Assembly: GCF_007992095.1 (NCBI RefSeq)
Contig: NZ_BJZP01000007.1
Coordinates: forward strand, 62,001-126,000
Direction: 5' to 3'
DNA from: Paenirhizobium naphthalenivorans
GTDB lineage: Bacteria; Pseudomonadota; Alphaproteobacteria; Rhizobiales; Rhizobiaceae
Length of the DNA: 64,000 bases
A program made the translations under genes and the position numbers. Shown here in pieces: positions 8,603 to 17,933 of this stretch (position 1 is its first letter; every line of letters starts with the position of its first letter). The notes under the pieces are model-generated. The model did not search any database. It had not been told where the DNA came from and saw only the letters and a list, made by a program, of their open reading frames with translations.

Positions 8603-9439
8603 TCAGCCCTTGAGCGGCGGCAGACCCGGTCGGTCGAAGCCGCCCGGCGACAGGGTGAAAATCTCGCAGCCGGTGGCGGTGACGCCGACAGCGTGTTCGT
8701 ATTGCGCCGTCAGCGACCGGTCGCGGGTGACCGCCGTCCAGCCGTCAGCCAGCACCTTCACATGCGGGCGGCCGAGATTGATCATCGGCTCGATGGTGAA
8801 GATCATCCCTTCCTTCATTTCAGGGCCTTCATTGGCGCGGCCGTAATGCAGGATGTTCGGGCTGTCGTGGAACAGTCTGCCGACGCCGTGACCGCAAAAG
8901 TCGCGTACCACCGAGCAGCGCTCGGCTTCGGCATAGGTCTGGATCGCTTCACCGATGGCGCCGGTGCGGGCGCCGGGGCGTACGGCGGCGATACCGCGCA
9001 TCAGGCATTCATAGGTGACTTCGAGCAGGCGCTCGGCGGCACGCTTGATCTCACCGACCGGATACATGCGGCTCGAATCGCCATGCCAACCGTCCAGCAC
9101 ATAGGTGACGTCGATGTTGACGATGTCGCCCTCGCGCAGCGGCTTGTCGTCGGGAGTGCCATGGCAGACGACATGATTGATCGAGGTGCAGACCGATTTG
9201 GTATAGCCGCGATAGTTCAGCGTCGCCGGAAGCGCGCCGTTGTCCATGCCGAATTCGAAGACGAAACGGTCGATCGCATTGGTCGTGAGACCCGGCTTGA
9301 CCATGGGTGCGAGTTCGTCGAGGCAACGCGCCGTCAGCTGACAGGCCTTGCGCATGCCTGCGAAATCCTCAGCGTTATAGAGCCTGATCGCGCCGGTGTT
9401 CTTGAGCGGGGCGGTCGCCGCTTCGATATAGGTTACCAT
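8603..9439 (-). CDS. map: methionine aminopeptidase, type I
   Basis: A 278-aa cytosolic enzyme that removes the initiator methionine from nascent proteins. The dinuclear metal site of the pita-bread fold is complete: aspartates in DIVNIDVTYVLDGWHGDSS, histidine in CGHGVGRLFHDSP, glutamate in GMIFTIEPMINLG and the final glutamate in LTAQYEHAVGVT. Substrate-pocket residues are present in INHVVCHGTPDD. A roughly 20-residue N-terminal extension precedes the catalytic core. The ATG abuts the sfsA stop (TAAATG) and its stop directly precedes radC, so the three genes should be co-transcribed and co-translated. COG0523 GTPases, one of which lies at 59.3-60.5 kb, are proposed zinc chaperones for type I enzymes. 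Confidence 0.96.
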   Translation of the reverse strand: MVTYIEAATAPLKNTGAIRLYNAEDFAGMRKACQLTARCLDELAPMVKPGLTTNAIDRFVFEFGMDNGALPATLNYRGYTKSVCTSINHVVCHGTPDDKPLREGDIVNIDVTYVLDGWHGDSSRMYPVGEIKRAAERLLEVTYECLMRGIAAVRPGARTGAIGEAIQTYAEAERCSVVRDFCGHGVGRLFHDSPNILHYGRANEGPEMKEGMIFTIEPMINLGRPHVKVLADGWTAVTRDRSLTAQYEHAVGVTATGCEIFTLSPGGFDRPGLPPLKG

Positions 9440-10198
9440 TTATCCGCTTTCGGTCGTGGGAAATGCTGTCTTTGTCGTACATAATGCAGCAAGGCCCGGT
9501 TCGTCCATGACGATCGACCGGAGCGGCACGATTTCCGTGGGCGTTACCCGGCATTTTACCGCATAGGCCTCGACGCCGGCCTGCGTCGCGCGGCGAAATG
9601 CCGCCGCATAGGTCGGGTCAAGATCTGCGCAGATACGCAAGGCCTCGCAGTCGTCGCGCTGTACCAGGTAGAGCATGACCGCCCTTTGCCCGCCACGCAC
9701 GATCTCGATCAGTTCTTCCAGATGTCGGGCGCCGCGGCTGGTGACGGTATCGGGAAATTCGGCAAGACCCGCCTGGCGGACGAAATGGACGTTTTTCACC
9801 TCGACGTAAGCCGCCGGCCGGTCGGGCGCCGAGAGCAGGAAATCGATTCGCGACTTGGCGCCGTAGCGCTGTTCGCGGGCAAGAGTCGGATAGGTGGATA
9901 GATCGGCGACAAGGCCGCCGCGCATTGCCTCTTCCGCCAGCCGGTTGGCCATCGCAGCGTGGACGCCGACCACGGTGCCCTCCGCCTCGATCAGCTCGAA
10001 GGCGTGGGCGTATTTGCGGCTCGGACTGTCGTGCTCCGAAAGCCAGATGCGCGAGCCCGGTGCCGTGAGCCCCTGCATGGAGCCGGTGTTGGGGCAAAAG
10101 CCGGTGATCTCCCGGCCGTCGTCGAGCACTGCGTCGAACAGGAAGCGCTTGTAGCGGCGGACCAGCCGGGCGGGGATAAGGGGAGGATCGAAGATCAT
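9440..10198 (-). CDS. sfsA: SfsA family protein (sugar fermentation stimulation/DNA-binding)
   Basis: A 252-aa SfsA protein. It shows the N-terminal OB-like part ([20 protein letters not shown], then [16 protein letters not shown]) and the C-terminal restriction-endonuclease-like core with a PD-(D/E)xK-type arrangement, SRIDFLLS followed by [10 protein letters not shown], and [23 protein letters not shown]. In E. coli SfsA is a DNA-binding protein linked to maltose metabolism; the fold suggests nuclease ancestry and the true role is unclear. It starts 45 nt after the phaC stop on the same strand and its TAA abuts the map ATG. Confidence 0.92.
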   Translation of the reverse strand: MIFDPPLIPARLVRRYKRFLFDAVLDDGREITGFCPNTGSMQGLTAPGSRIWLSEHDSPSRKYAHAFELIEAEGTVVGVHAAMANRLAEEAMRGGLVADLSTYPTLAREQRYGAKSRIDFLLSAPDRPAAYVEVKNVHFVRQAGLAEFPDTVTSRGARHLEELIEIVRGGQRAVMLYLVQRDDCEALRICADLDPTYAAAFRRATQAGVEAYAVKCRVTPTEIVPLRSIVMDEPGLAALCTTKTAFPTTESG

Positions 10199-10243
10199 GG
10201 CCGGCTTGTGCCGCTCTTTGCCGAGCGGCGCAAGGTTTTTGCC

Positions 10244-12088
10244 TCAGACACGGGCAAGTACATAAGAGCCTGGCGCATCGGCGATGGCGTTGAGCGCCTC
10301 GCCGCCCGGCTTGCGGGCGGGAACGCGCGCGTCGTCCATCGCCTCGATCCAGCGCTGCCAGTGTGGCCACCAGGAACCGGGGGTTTCCTTGGCTCCTGCC
10401 ACCCAGTCTTCGTAGGAGCCCTTGACCGCGCCATTGGTCCAGTACTGGTATTTTTGCTTGTCGGGCGGGTTGACGACGCCGGCGATGTGCCCCGAGCCCG
10501 AAAGCACGTATTCGACCGGTCCGCCGAACAGGCTGGAGCCGACGAAGACCGATTTCGCCGGGGCGATATGGTCCTCGCGGGTGGCGAGATTGTAGATCGG
10601 GATCTTGATGTCCTTGAGCGACAACGTCTTGCCGGCCAGCTGCATCTTGCCCTGGCTGAGTGTGTTGTTGAGGTAGCAGTTGCGCAGGTAGAAGGAATGG
10701 TTCGCCGCCGCCATGCGGGTCGAATCGGAATTCCAGTACAACAGGTCGAAGGGCATGGGATCCTGGCCCTTCAGATAATTATTGACGAAATACGGCCAGA
10801 TCAGCTCGGAGGCCCGCAGCATGTTGAAGGCGGCTGCCATCTTCGAGCCGTCGAGATAGCCGGAGGGTTTCATCCGGTCCTCAATGCTGCCGATTTGTCC
10901 CTCGTCGACGAAGACCTTGAGGTCGCCGGCATAGGTGAAATCCACCTGGGTGGTGAATAATGTGGCGCTGGCGATCCTCTTGTTGCCTTCCTGCGCATGC
11001 AGGGCAAGTGCGGCGGCAAGCAGCGTGCCTCCGACGCAATAGCCGATGGCGTTGACCTCGGTTTCGCCCGTCGCCTTCTCCACCGCGTCGAGGGCGAAAT
11101 CGACCCCTTCGCGGATATAGGCCTCCCAGTCCTTGTTGGCGTGCCGCTCGTCCGGGTTGACCCAGGATATCACGAATACGGTGTGCCCCTGCTCGACGCA
11201 CCATTTGATAAAGGATTTCTGCGGGTTGAGGTCGAGGATATAGAACTTGTTGATCCATGGCGGGCAGATCAGCAGCGGTCGCTTCAACACGGTGTCTGTT
11301 GCTGCCTCGTACTGGATGATCTCGCAAACCTCGCTCTGGGCGATCACCTTGCCCGGCGTCACCGCCATGTTCTCGCCAACCTTGAACTTGCTTGTATCTG
11401 TCTGGCGGATTCTCAGGTCGCCGCCGCCGGCGGCTATGTCCTCGGCCAACATATGCATGCCCTTGACGAGATTTGCGCCGTGGCTGGCGACCGTCTCGCG
11501 GTAGAGCTGCGGATTGGTCATGACGAAATTGCTCGGCGACAGAGCGGAGGTGATCTGGCGCATATAGAATTCCGCCTTGTGGCGGGTGTGCTCGTCGAGC
11601 CCCTCTGCCTGCGTCACCATTCTCTCGGCCCAGTCTGAAAGGATGATATAGGCCTGCCGCAGGAAGTCGAAGAAGGGATTGCGCTGCCAGTCCTCGTCGG
11701 TGAAGCGTTTGTCCTTGATCGGTGGGGCGGGGGGGGCGTCGGCCTCACCGGAGAATCGCGCAAGCGAGTTTGTCCACATGCCGAATAGGCCGGCGAGCAA
11801 TTGAGTCTGAGCCTCGAGTGTCCGCTTGGGGTCGGACATCCAGTATTCCGCAACCTTGGACATGGTCTTGACCAGTTCGGCCATGGGTTCGGAAACGGGG
11901 TCGACGAGTTCGCCGCGTTCGCGTGGCTCTAGCCAGATCGAGGCCGCCTTGCCGAGGTTCTCCAGCGCCTTCGCCACGTTGATCGTCAGGGCTTGCGGGT
12001 CCTTGACGACATAGGCTTCGATTAAACTTGGATCGAAGCCCGCTGCCTTCGTGCCACCCTGTGCCGCGCCTTCGCCTGTGCTGGTCAA
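10244..12088 (-). CDS. phaC: class I poly(3-hydroxyalkanoate) polymerase
   Basis: PHA synthase polymerising (R)-3-hydroxyacyl-CoA into storage polyester at the granule surface. It has the lipase-box-like nucleophile motif GYCVGGTLL (catalytic Cys), the aspartate in REDHIAPAKS and the histidine in SGSGHIAGVVNPP of the catalytic triad, plus class I landmarks LICPPWINKFYILDL and GSWWPHWQRW. The start is taken at TTG 12088 (614 aa) because GGGGAGGA lies 4-5 nt upstream; an in-frame ATG at 12136 would add 16 residues but has no such signal. No phaE is present, consistent with a class I enzyme of this length. It is transcribed divergently from the lipoprotein and aminotransferase genes. The phasin at 33.7 kb is its likely granule partner. 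Confidence 0.93.
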   Translation of the reverse strand: MTSTGEGAAQGGTKAAGFDPSLIEAYVVKDPQALTINVAKALENLGKAASIWLEPRERGELVDPVSEPMAELVKTMSKVAEYWMSDPKRTLEAQTQLLAGLFGMWTNSLARFSGEADAPPAPPIKDKRFTDEDWQRNPFFDFLRQAYIILSDWAERMVTQAEGLDEHTRHKAEFYMRQITSALSPSNFVMTNPQLYRETVASHGANLVKGMHMLAEDIAAGGGDLRIRQTDTSKFKVGENMAVTPGKVIAQSEVCEIIQYEAATDTVLKRPLLICPPWINKFYILDLNPQKSFIKWCVEQGHTVFVISWVNPDERHANKDWEAYIREGVDFALDAVEKATGETEVNAIGYCVGGTLLAAALALHAQEGNKRIASATLFTTQVDFTYAGDLKVFVDEGQIGSIEDRMKPSGYLDGSKMAAAFNMLRASELIWPYFVNNYLKGQDPMPFDLLYWNSDSTRMAAANHSFYLRNCYLNNTLSQGKMQLAGKTLSLKDIKIPIYNLATREDHIAPAKSVFVGSSLFGGPVEYVLSGSGHIAGVVNPPDKQKYQYWTNGAVKGSYEDWVAGAKETPGSWWPHWQRWIEAMDDARVPARKPGGEALNAIADAPGSYVLARV

Positions 12089-12272
12089 AACGTCCTCCCC
12101 AGGATCATTCTCGTGCTGTCTTTTGCAATTGCGCATCCTGCATGAAAACGACTACAAGTTCCATAGTTACGAAAGCATAGTCTGACATGGACCATGTGAC
12201 GATACGATGGCTTGAGCATGCCGGGCGAATTGCCGGCGTCTGGATTCGATAATGATCGCTGATACTTGGGTA

Positions 12273-12662
12273 ATGGCGCCAACGCGAACGCTGCATGGGC
12301 TTGCCATGCTTGGCTTTCTCGCCGGTCTTTCAGGCTGCACGACACCGGCCGGTACTGCCGCCGTGGCTCCGGCCCGCGTGGCCAGTCTCGAGGTGACCGT
12401 TGCCGATCCTGATGCGCCGGCCGCTGCATCGGCCCTTTCGCGCTCGCCGGATGGCTATCCGGATTTCTCCGGCTCGCTCACCGCCGCCAATGTGCAGATG
12501 GGCAATGAGGAGGCTGCCGCGCTGCAGGCCAAGCTTTCGGCGCTCGGCGCGGCGCGTAAGGCCGGCACCATCTCAGAAGCCGAATACCGGCGCCGGCTCA
12601 TCGCCTTGCGCAAACTTGCGGTGGAGCATGGCGCCGACGTGCAGGCGCAGATCGCCAAATAG
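12273..12662 (+). CDS. small lipoprotein with C-terminal SHOCT-like helix
   Basis: A 129-aa predicted lipoprotein. The ATG at 12273 gives a compact signal peptide with lipobox LAGLSGC (Cys at residue 22); an ATG at 12252 would add seven residues. After an Ala/Pro-rich linker the C-terminal 45 residues form a charged helix pair, ALGAARKAGTISEAEYRRRL, resembling the short oligomerisation (SHOCT) motif often found at protein ends. No function is known. It is divergent from phaC with about 185 bases between starts. Confidence 0.7.
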   Translation: MAPTRTLHGLAMLGFLAGLSGCTTPAGTAAVAPARVASLEVTVADPDAPAAASALSRSPDGYPDFSGSLTAANVQMGNEEAAALQAKLSALGAARKAGTISEAEYRRRLIALRKLAVEHGADVQAQIAK

Positions 12663-12761
12663 CGCTTGCCTTTGCCCGGCTTTTTACGCAAAGCAACAAT
12701 AGGTGGGACAGGAGGTTTCCTCTGCGGGTTCATGTCGGTGTGGGCGCATTTGCGCCAAGAT

Positions 12762-12791
12762 TTGCCGCGATCCTGCTCCATGCGTTATACT
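12762..12791 (+). promoter_or_regulatory. candidate promoter of the aminotransferase gene
   Basis: TTGCCG (12762-12767), an 18-nt spacer and TATACT (12786-12791). Transcription would start near 12798, so the stem at 12794-12829 would lie at the very 5' end of the message. Confidence 0.5.
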
Positions 12792-12793
12792 TT

Positions 12794-12829
12794 GCCCGTC
12801 CCGGTTATGCGGTTCGTTGCGGGACGGGC
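12794..12829 (+). other. 10-bp inverted repeat in the 5' leader of the aminotransferase mRNA
   Basis: GCCCGTCCCG (12794-12803) is perfectly complementary to CGGGACGGGC (12820-12829) around a 16-nt loop. Only TTT follows, so it is a poor terminator; it may be a leader stem. Confidence 0.5.
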
Positions 12830-12891
12830 TTTCAACAGGCAAAACGAACCCGCCTGCCGCGGTCAAGTCCGCGCGGTTCCAGAGGTTGAAG

Positions 12892-14109
12892 ATGGAAGAG
12901 TTTCATAAAGTCCGGCGTCTGCCGCCATACGTTTTCGAACAGGTCAATCGTTTGAAGGCGAGCGCGCGAGCGGCGGGCGCGGACATCATCGACCTTGGCA
13001 TGGGCAATCCCGACCTACCGACGCCGCAGGCGATCGTCGACAAGCTCTGCGAGGCGGTCCAGGACCCGCGTACCCATCGTTATTCCGCGTCAAAGGGCAT
13101 TCCCGGCTTGCGCCGTGCCCAGGCGGGCTATTACGCCCGCCGCTTTAACGTCAAGCTCAACCCCGATACCCAGGTGGTGGCGACGCTCGGCTCGAAGGAG
13201 GGTTTTGCCAACATGGCCCAGGCGATCACAGCGCCCGGCGATGTTATCCTTTGCCCGAACCCGACCTATCCGATCCACGCCTTTGGCTTCCTGATGACCG
13301 GTGGTGTCATCCGGTCGATCCCGGTCGAGCCGGACGAGACCTTCTTTCCGCCGCTCGAGCGCGCGGTGCGTCACTCCATCCCGAAGCCGCTGGCGCTGAT
13401 CATCAACTACCCGTCCAATCCGACAGCCCGCGTCGCGAGCCTCGACTTCTATAAGGACGTCATCGCCTTTGCGAAGAAGCATGAGCTGATCGTGCTTTCC
13501 GACCTTGCCTATTCGGAGATCTACTTCGATGGCAACCCGCCGCCGTCGGTGCTCGAGGTTCCGGGCGCCATGGATGTGGCGGTCGAGTTCACCTCGATGT
13601 CCAAGACCTTCTCCATGCCCGGCTGGCGAATGGGTTTTGCCGTCGGCAACGAGCGGCTGATCGCTGCGCTGGCCCGCGTCAAGTCCTATCTCGACTACGG
13701 CGCCTTCACGCCGATCCAGGTGGCTGCGACCCATGCCCTCAACGGCGATGGGACCGACATCGCCGAAGTGCGCAACATCTACAAGCGTCGTCGTGACGTC
13801 ATGGTCGACAGCTTCGGCAAGGCCGGATTCGAAGTTCCACCGCCGGCCGCCACCATGTTCGCCTGGGCGAAGATTCCGGAAAAGTTCCGTCATCTCGGCT
13901 CGCTTGAATTCTCCAAGCTGCTGGTTGAAAAGGCTGACGTTGCGGTCGCTCCAGGGATCGGCTTCGGCGAGATGGGCGACGAATATGTTCGCCTGGCGCT
14001 GGTCGAGAACGAGCATCGTATCCGTCAGGCGGCCCGCAACATCAAGAAGTTCATGTCGACCGCCGACGAGACCTTGCACAACGTGATCCCGCTCAACGCG
14101 CATCGCTGA
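12892..14109 (+). CDS. PLP-dependent aminotransferase, class I/II (AlaC/LL-DAP aminotransferase-like)
   Basis: A 405-aa fold-type I aminotransferase. The PLP-binding lysine is in SMSKTFSMPGWRMG, with the conserved arginine just after it. The asparagine of the cofactor pocket is in INYPSNPTA, the aspartate-tyrosine pair in LSDLAYSEIYFDG, and the substrate-carboxylate arginine in EYVRLALVENEHRIRQ. The N-terminal LGMGNPDLPTPQ is typical of the AlaC/DapL-like group, so alanine or aspartate-family substrates are likely, but the specificity cannot be read. The ATG at 12892 follows AGAGGTTGAAG; longer in-frame extensions are not family-like. It is followed after 63 bases by hom, which supports a role in aspartate-family or related amino-acid synthesis. 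Confidence 0.9.
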   Translation: MEEFHKVRRLPPYVFEQVNRLKASARAAGADIIDLGMGNPDLPTPQAIVDKLCEAVQDPRTHRYSASKGIPGLRRAQAGYYARRFNVKLNPDTQVVATLGSKEGFANMAQAITAPGDVILCPNPTYPIHAFGFLMTGGVIRSIPVEPDETFFPPLERAVRHSIPKPLALIINYPSNPTARVASLDFYKDVIAFAKKHELIVLSDLAYSEIYFDGNPPPSVLEVPGAMDVAVEFTSMSKTFSMPGWRMGFAVGNERLIAALARVKSYLDYGAFTPIQVAATHALNGDGTDIAEVRNIYKRRRDVMVDSFGKAGFEVPPPAATMFAWAKIPEKFRHLGSLEFSKLLVEKADVAVAPGIGFGEMGDEYVRLALVENEHRIRQAARNIKKFMSTADETLHNVIPLNAHR

Positions 14110-14172
14110 TTTTCCGAGGCGGCCCGTTCGTGGCCGCCTTTCTTCCGATTTAGAAATGGCAGGATTTGATTT

Positions 14173-15492
14173 ATGGCTGATGCCCTTAAGATTGGCATTG
14201 CGGGGCTCGGCACCGTGGGTGCATCGTTGGCTCGTATTCTCCAGCAGCGCAGCAACGAGCTGGCCGTGTCCTGCGGCCGCGCCATCCGGATCACCGCGGT
14301 ATCGGCGCGCGATCGCAACAAGGATCGCGGCGTCGATCTGAGCGGGATCACTTGGTTCGACGATCCGGTCGAAATGGCGGAAAAGGGTGATATCGACGTT
14401 TTCGTCGAACTCGTCGGTGGTGCCGAAGGCACGGCTGACAATTCGGTCCGTGCGGCGCTCAAGCGCGGCCTGCATGTCATCACCGCCAACAAGGCGCTTC
14501 TCGCTCGCCATGGCGTCGAACTCGCCAAGCTTGCCGAGGAAAAAGGCCTGCTGCTCAATTACGAAGCAGCCGTTGCCGGTGGCATTCCGGTCATTAAGGC
14601 CGTTCGCGAAAGTCTGACGGGCAATAATTTCTCCCGCGTCTATGGCATCATGAACGGAACCTGCAACTACATTCTGACACGAATGGAAAAGGAAGGCCTG
14701 ACCTTCGAGAACTGCCTTAAGGAGGCCCAGCGGCTCGGTTATGCCGAGGCCGATCCTACCTTTGACATCGAGGGCAATGACACAGCGCATAAGTTGTCGA
14801 TCCTGACGACGCTCGTGTTCGGCAGCCAGATTGCTGTCGATGAGATCTATCTCGAGGGCATCAGCAATATTTCGATCGAGGACATTCATGCAGCCCGTGA
14901 TCTGGGTTTCCGCATCAAGCTCCTGGGCGTGGCACAGCGTACCGAGACCGGCATCGAGCAGCGTGTCCATCCGACCATGGTGCCGCTCGATTCGGTGATC
15001 GCGCAGGTCGATGGCGTGACCAATGCGGTGGCGCTTGAATCCGACATTCTCGGTGAACTGCTGATGGTTGGCCCCGGTGCCGGCGGCAACGCCACGGCGT
15101 CCGCCGTGCTCGGAGACATTACCGACATCGCCAAGAGCCGTCCGGGCGCCCAGCAAGTACCGGTGCTCGGCCGCCCGGCGCATCTGCTCGAACCCTACCG
15201 CCAGGCGCAGATGCGCAGTCATGAGGGCGGATATTTCATCCGCCTCACGGTCGTCGACCGCGCGGGCGTCTTCGCCAGCATCGCGACCAAGATGGCGGAC
15301 AACAATATTTCGCTGGAATCGATCGTGCAGCGCTCGGAGAACGGGGCAGCCGGTGCGCCGGTCACCATTATTCTCGTCACGCACGCGACGATGGAAGACG
15401 CGGTCCGCAAGGCCGTGGCGGCGATCAAGGGCGAAGGTTATCTTGTCGGCGAGCCCCAGATCATCCGCATCGAGCGCCCAAAAACCGCCTGA
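14173..15492 (+). CDS. hom: homoserine dehydrogenase
   Basis: A 439-aa NAD(P)-dependent enzyme reducing aspartate semialdehyde to homoserine, the branch point to threonine and methionine. It has an N-terminal Rossmann motif GIAGLGTVGASL, the HSD core VITANKALLARHG, the catalytic and substrate region GIMNGTCNYILTRM with EADPTFDIEGNDTAHKL, and a C-terminal ACT domain (about residues 350-430, GGYFIRLTVVDRAGVFASIA) that mediates feedback inhibition by threonine in this type. It is monofunctional, with no aspartokinase domain. It shares direction with the upstream aminotransferase. Confidence 0.96.
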   Translation: MADALKIGIAGLGTVGASLARILQQRSNELAVSCGRAIRITAVSARDRNKDRGVDLSGITWFDDPVEMAEKGDIDVFVELVGGAEGTADNSVRAALKRGLHVITANKALLARHGVELAKLAEEKGLLLNYEAAVAGGIPVIKAVRESLTGNNFSRVYGIMNGTCNYILTRMEKEGLTFENCLKEAQRLGYAEADPTFDIEGNDTAHKLSILTTLVFGSQIAVDEIYLEGISNISIEDIHAARDLGFRIKLLGVAQRTETGIEQRVHPTMVPLDSVIAQVDGVTNAVALESDILGELLMVGPGAGGNATASAVLGDITDIAKSRPGAQQVPVLGRPAHLLEPYRQAQMRSHEGGYFIRLTVVDRAGVFASIATKMADNNISLESIVQRSENGAAGAPVTIILVTHATMEDAVRKAVAAIKGEGYLVGEPQIIRIERPKTA

Positions 15493-15658
15493 TCTTATCG
15501 TGCTTCGGGGAGGCTGGTCTTTGGAGCGGTGCCCCGGAGAGGATCATTTTCACTGTTTAGTGTGAATTCTGGCAGAGATTTTCCAGTGCGCCCCTCACAT
15601 CCTTTCCGCGAAGCGTGTATTGTATGCTATCGGCGGTTTTGAGTTCGGGAGGGGCTTG

Positions 15659-15829
15659 ATGATCCCAAAGGGCGAATGCGACCTCACTAGCGGCCATGGC
15701 CGTGCCGGCATTGAACGCTGGTGGCTGGGTGGTGACGATGCTGAGGGCACATGTAACTGGGCCGTGATTCTGCTCTATGTCTCTCTGATGCCCGTGCCCT
15801 TTGTGCTCGTCGCCTGGCTTTTGTCCTGA
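15659..15829 (+). CDS. small membrane protein, 56 aa, uncharacterised
   Basis: Short gene in the hom-recJ gap. The ATG at 15659 is preceded by GGGAGGGG at good spacing. The product has a hydrophilic half containing CDLTSGHGRAGIERWW and one C-terminal membrane helix (ILLYVSLMPVPFVLVAWLL, about residues 37-55). No family is recognised. The good ribosome binding site and clean membrane helix favour a real gene, but length alone leaves doubt. Confidence 0.5.
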   Translation: MIPKGECDLTSGHGRAGIERWWLGGDDAEGTCNWAVILLYVSLMPVPFVLVAWLLS

Positions 15830-15972
15830 GTGGTTGATTTGGGTGGACGTGAAGATTGGTCGCGCCCTACCTCAATTCCTGTCGCAGCCCTTTCCGTCTG
15901 CGCGCTGCGGGGCTGTTCATTTAGCCTGGGATCTGTAGAAGGAAATGAGGCTTTAAGGACAGATAGGCACGC

Positions 15973-17775
15973 ATGGAAGAACCCGTCGATCCCGTTCCCC
16001 GCGCATTTCTCGGCGTCGACCGTTCCGTCTCGGGGCAGCGCTGGGTGTCGCGACTGGATCAGGCCGGTCAGAACCGCGCGCTCGCGATGAGCCAATTGCA
16101 TGGTCTGCCGGAACTCGTGGCACGGGTCCTGGCGGGTCGCGGGGTCGCGGTCGACGACGCCCCGGCCTTTCTCGATCCAACCCTTCGCAATCTCATGCCT
16201 GATCCCTATCGCCTCACCGATTGCGAGATGGCGGCGGAACGGCTGGTCGAGGCGATTCGCCGCGGCGAGCAGGTGGCGATCTTTGGCGACTATGATGTTG
16301 ATGGCGCGGCCTCGTCGGCGCTTCTGTGGCGCTTTCTCCATCACTTCGGCTTGAATGCGGAGATCTACATTCCCGACCGCATTTTCGAGGGCTACGGACC
16401 GAACCCCGCCGCGATCGGCCAACTGATCGATCGCGGCGCCCGCCTGATCGTCACCGTTGACTGCGGCTCGACCAGTCTGGAGGCGCTAGCCGTCGCCAGG
16501 GAGCGCGCCATCGACGTCGTGGTGATCGATCACCACCAGATGGGCCACGAAATGCCGCCATGCCTTGCGCTGGTCAATCCGAATCGCGAGGATGACCTGT
16601 CGGGGCAGGGGCATCTCTGTGCGGCCGGTGTCGTCTATCTCGTACTTGTCGCGACGCTGCGTCTTTTGCGGCAGAATGGCCATCCGCAGGCCCGTTCGCT
16701 CGACTTGCTCGCCTGGCTCGATCTCGTGGCGCTGGCGACCGTGTGTGACGTTGTGCCGTTGAAGGGCCTTAACCGTGCCTATGTGACGAAGGGGCTTATC
16801 GCGGCGCGCCATCAGCAGAATGTCGGTCTTGCGGCGCTCCTGCGGGTTGCCGGCATCGGTGGTCCGGTCACGCCCTATCATTTCGGCTTCCTTGTCGGAC
16901 CGCGCATCAATGCCGGCGGGCGTATCGGCGACGCGGCGCTCGGTAGCCGGTTGCTGACCCTCGACGACGCCGCAGAGGCGGAAGAAATCGCCCACAAACT
17001 CGATGAGTTGAATCGCGAACGCCAAGCCATGGAGCAGGTCATGCTGGCCGAAGCCGAGGCTGAGGCGTTGGCCGAATATGGCGACGGTGAGGGCGCCTCC
17101 GTGATCGTCACCGCGCGCGACAATTGGCACCCCGGCATTGTCGGCCTGCTTGCCGCGCGGCTGAAGGAAAGGTTCAAGCGACCGGCCTTCGCTATCGCCT
17201 TTGATCTAAATGGTAAGGGCTCGGGCTCAGGGCGGTCGATCAGCGGATTCGATATCGGCCGCATGGTCCGGGCGGCGGTTGATTCGGGGCTATTGATCAA
17301 AGGGGGCGGCCACGCCATGGCGGCGGGCCTGACCGTCGAGCGGGCCAGTCTCGGCCGCCTGCGAACCTTCTTCGACGAGACTTCCGCCGCACAGGTGGCG
17401 GCCCTTGCGGCCAATCAGACGCTGAAGATCGACGGTGCGCTGGGCGCTTCGGGCGCAACGATCGCGTTGATCGATCAGTTGGAGGAAGCGGGGCCGTTTG
17501 GCTCCGGTCATCCGCAGCCGGTCTTTGCTGTGCCGGCACATCGCTTGCGAGATGCCAGGCCGGTTGGGACAACGCATGTGAAGATCACGCTGGAGGCGGC
17601 CGATGGCGCCAGACTCGAAGGCATAGCCTTCCGTGCCGCCGAGACGGCGCTTGGTGATTTCCTGCTCAACGGACGCGGAACACAAATCCATGTCGCCGGT
17701 ACGCTGAGTGCCGATCACTGGCAGGGAACGCGGCGCGTGCAGATGCGGGTGCTCGACGCGGCCAAGGCGTTCTGA
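15973..17775 (+). CDS. recJ: single-stranded-DNA-specific exonuclease RecJ
   Basis: A 600-aa 5'-3' ssDNA exonuclease of the DHH superfamily, used in recombination and mismatch repair. Metal-binding motifs are complete: GDYDVDGAASSALL (motif I, near residue 105), TVDCGST (II) and IDHHQMG (III, the DHH signature). The DHHA1 domain carries GGGHAMAAGLTV near residue 436, and an OB-fold C-terminus follows. The length matches bacterial RecJ. It sits downstream of hom in the same orientation. Confidence 0.96.
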   Translation: MEEPVDPVPRAFLGVDRSVSGQRWVSRLDQAGQNRALAMSQLHGLPELVARVLAGRGVAVDDAPAFLDPTLRNLMPDPYRLTDCEMAAERLVEAIRRGEQVAIFGDYDVDGAASSALLWRFLHHFGLNAEIYIPDRIFEGYGPNPAAIGQLIDRGARLIVTVDCGSTSLEALAVARERAIDVVVIDHHQMGHEMPPCLALVNPNREDDLSGQGHLCAAGVVYLVLVATLRLLRQNGHPQARSLDLLAWLDLVALATVCDVVPLKGLNRAYVTKGLIAARHQQNVGLAALLRVAGIGGPVTPYHFGFLVGPRINAGGRIGDAALGSRLLTLDDAAEAEEIAHKLDELNRERQAMEQVMLAEAEAEALAEYGDGEGASVIVTARDNWHPGIVGLLAARLKERFKRPAFAIAFDLNGKGSGSGRSISGFDIGRMVRAAVDSGLLIKGGGHAMAAGLTVERASLGRLRTFFDETSAAQVAALAANQTLKIDGALGASGATIALIDQLEEAGPFGSGHPQPVFAVPAHRLRDARPVGTTHVKITLEAADGARLEGIAFRAAETALGDFLLNGRGTQIHVAGTLSADHWQGTRRVQMRVLDAAKAF

Positions 17776-17837
17776 ACGCCAGTCGGCGGTGCAGCTAACG
17801 TAAGGTAAATTGTGTGGAAAGTTCACCTAAGGAGAAG

Positions 17838-17912
17838 TGGCACGCCCTAGGGGAGTCGAACCCCTCTTACCAGAATGAAAATCTGGTGTCCTAACCGATA
17901 GACGAAGGGCGC
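17838..17912 (-). tRNA. tRNA-Glu (anticodon UUC), copy 1
   Basis: A 75-nt tRNA on the minus strand. GCGCCCT pairs with AGGGCGT at the acceptor, with one terminal G-U pair. The anticodon loop reads TTTTCAT, the T-arm GGGGTTCGACTCCCC, and CCA is encoded at 17838-17840. Confidence 0.96.
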
Positions 17913-17933
17913 CTGCGCTTCGTTGTGGCGCCC

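Noticed and set aside
13090-15384. 764-codon minus-strand open frame opposite the aminotransferase and hom
   Set aside because: Covers two well-identified genes on the other strand and has no start signal or family-like motif.
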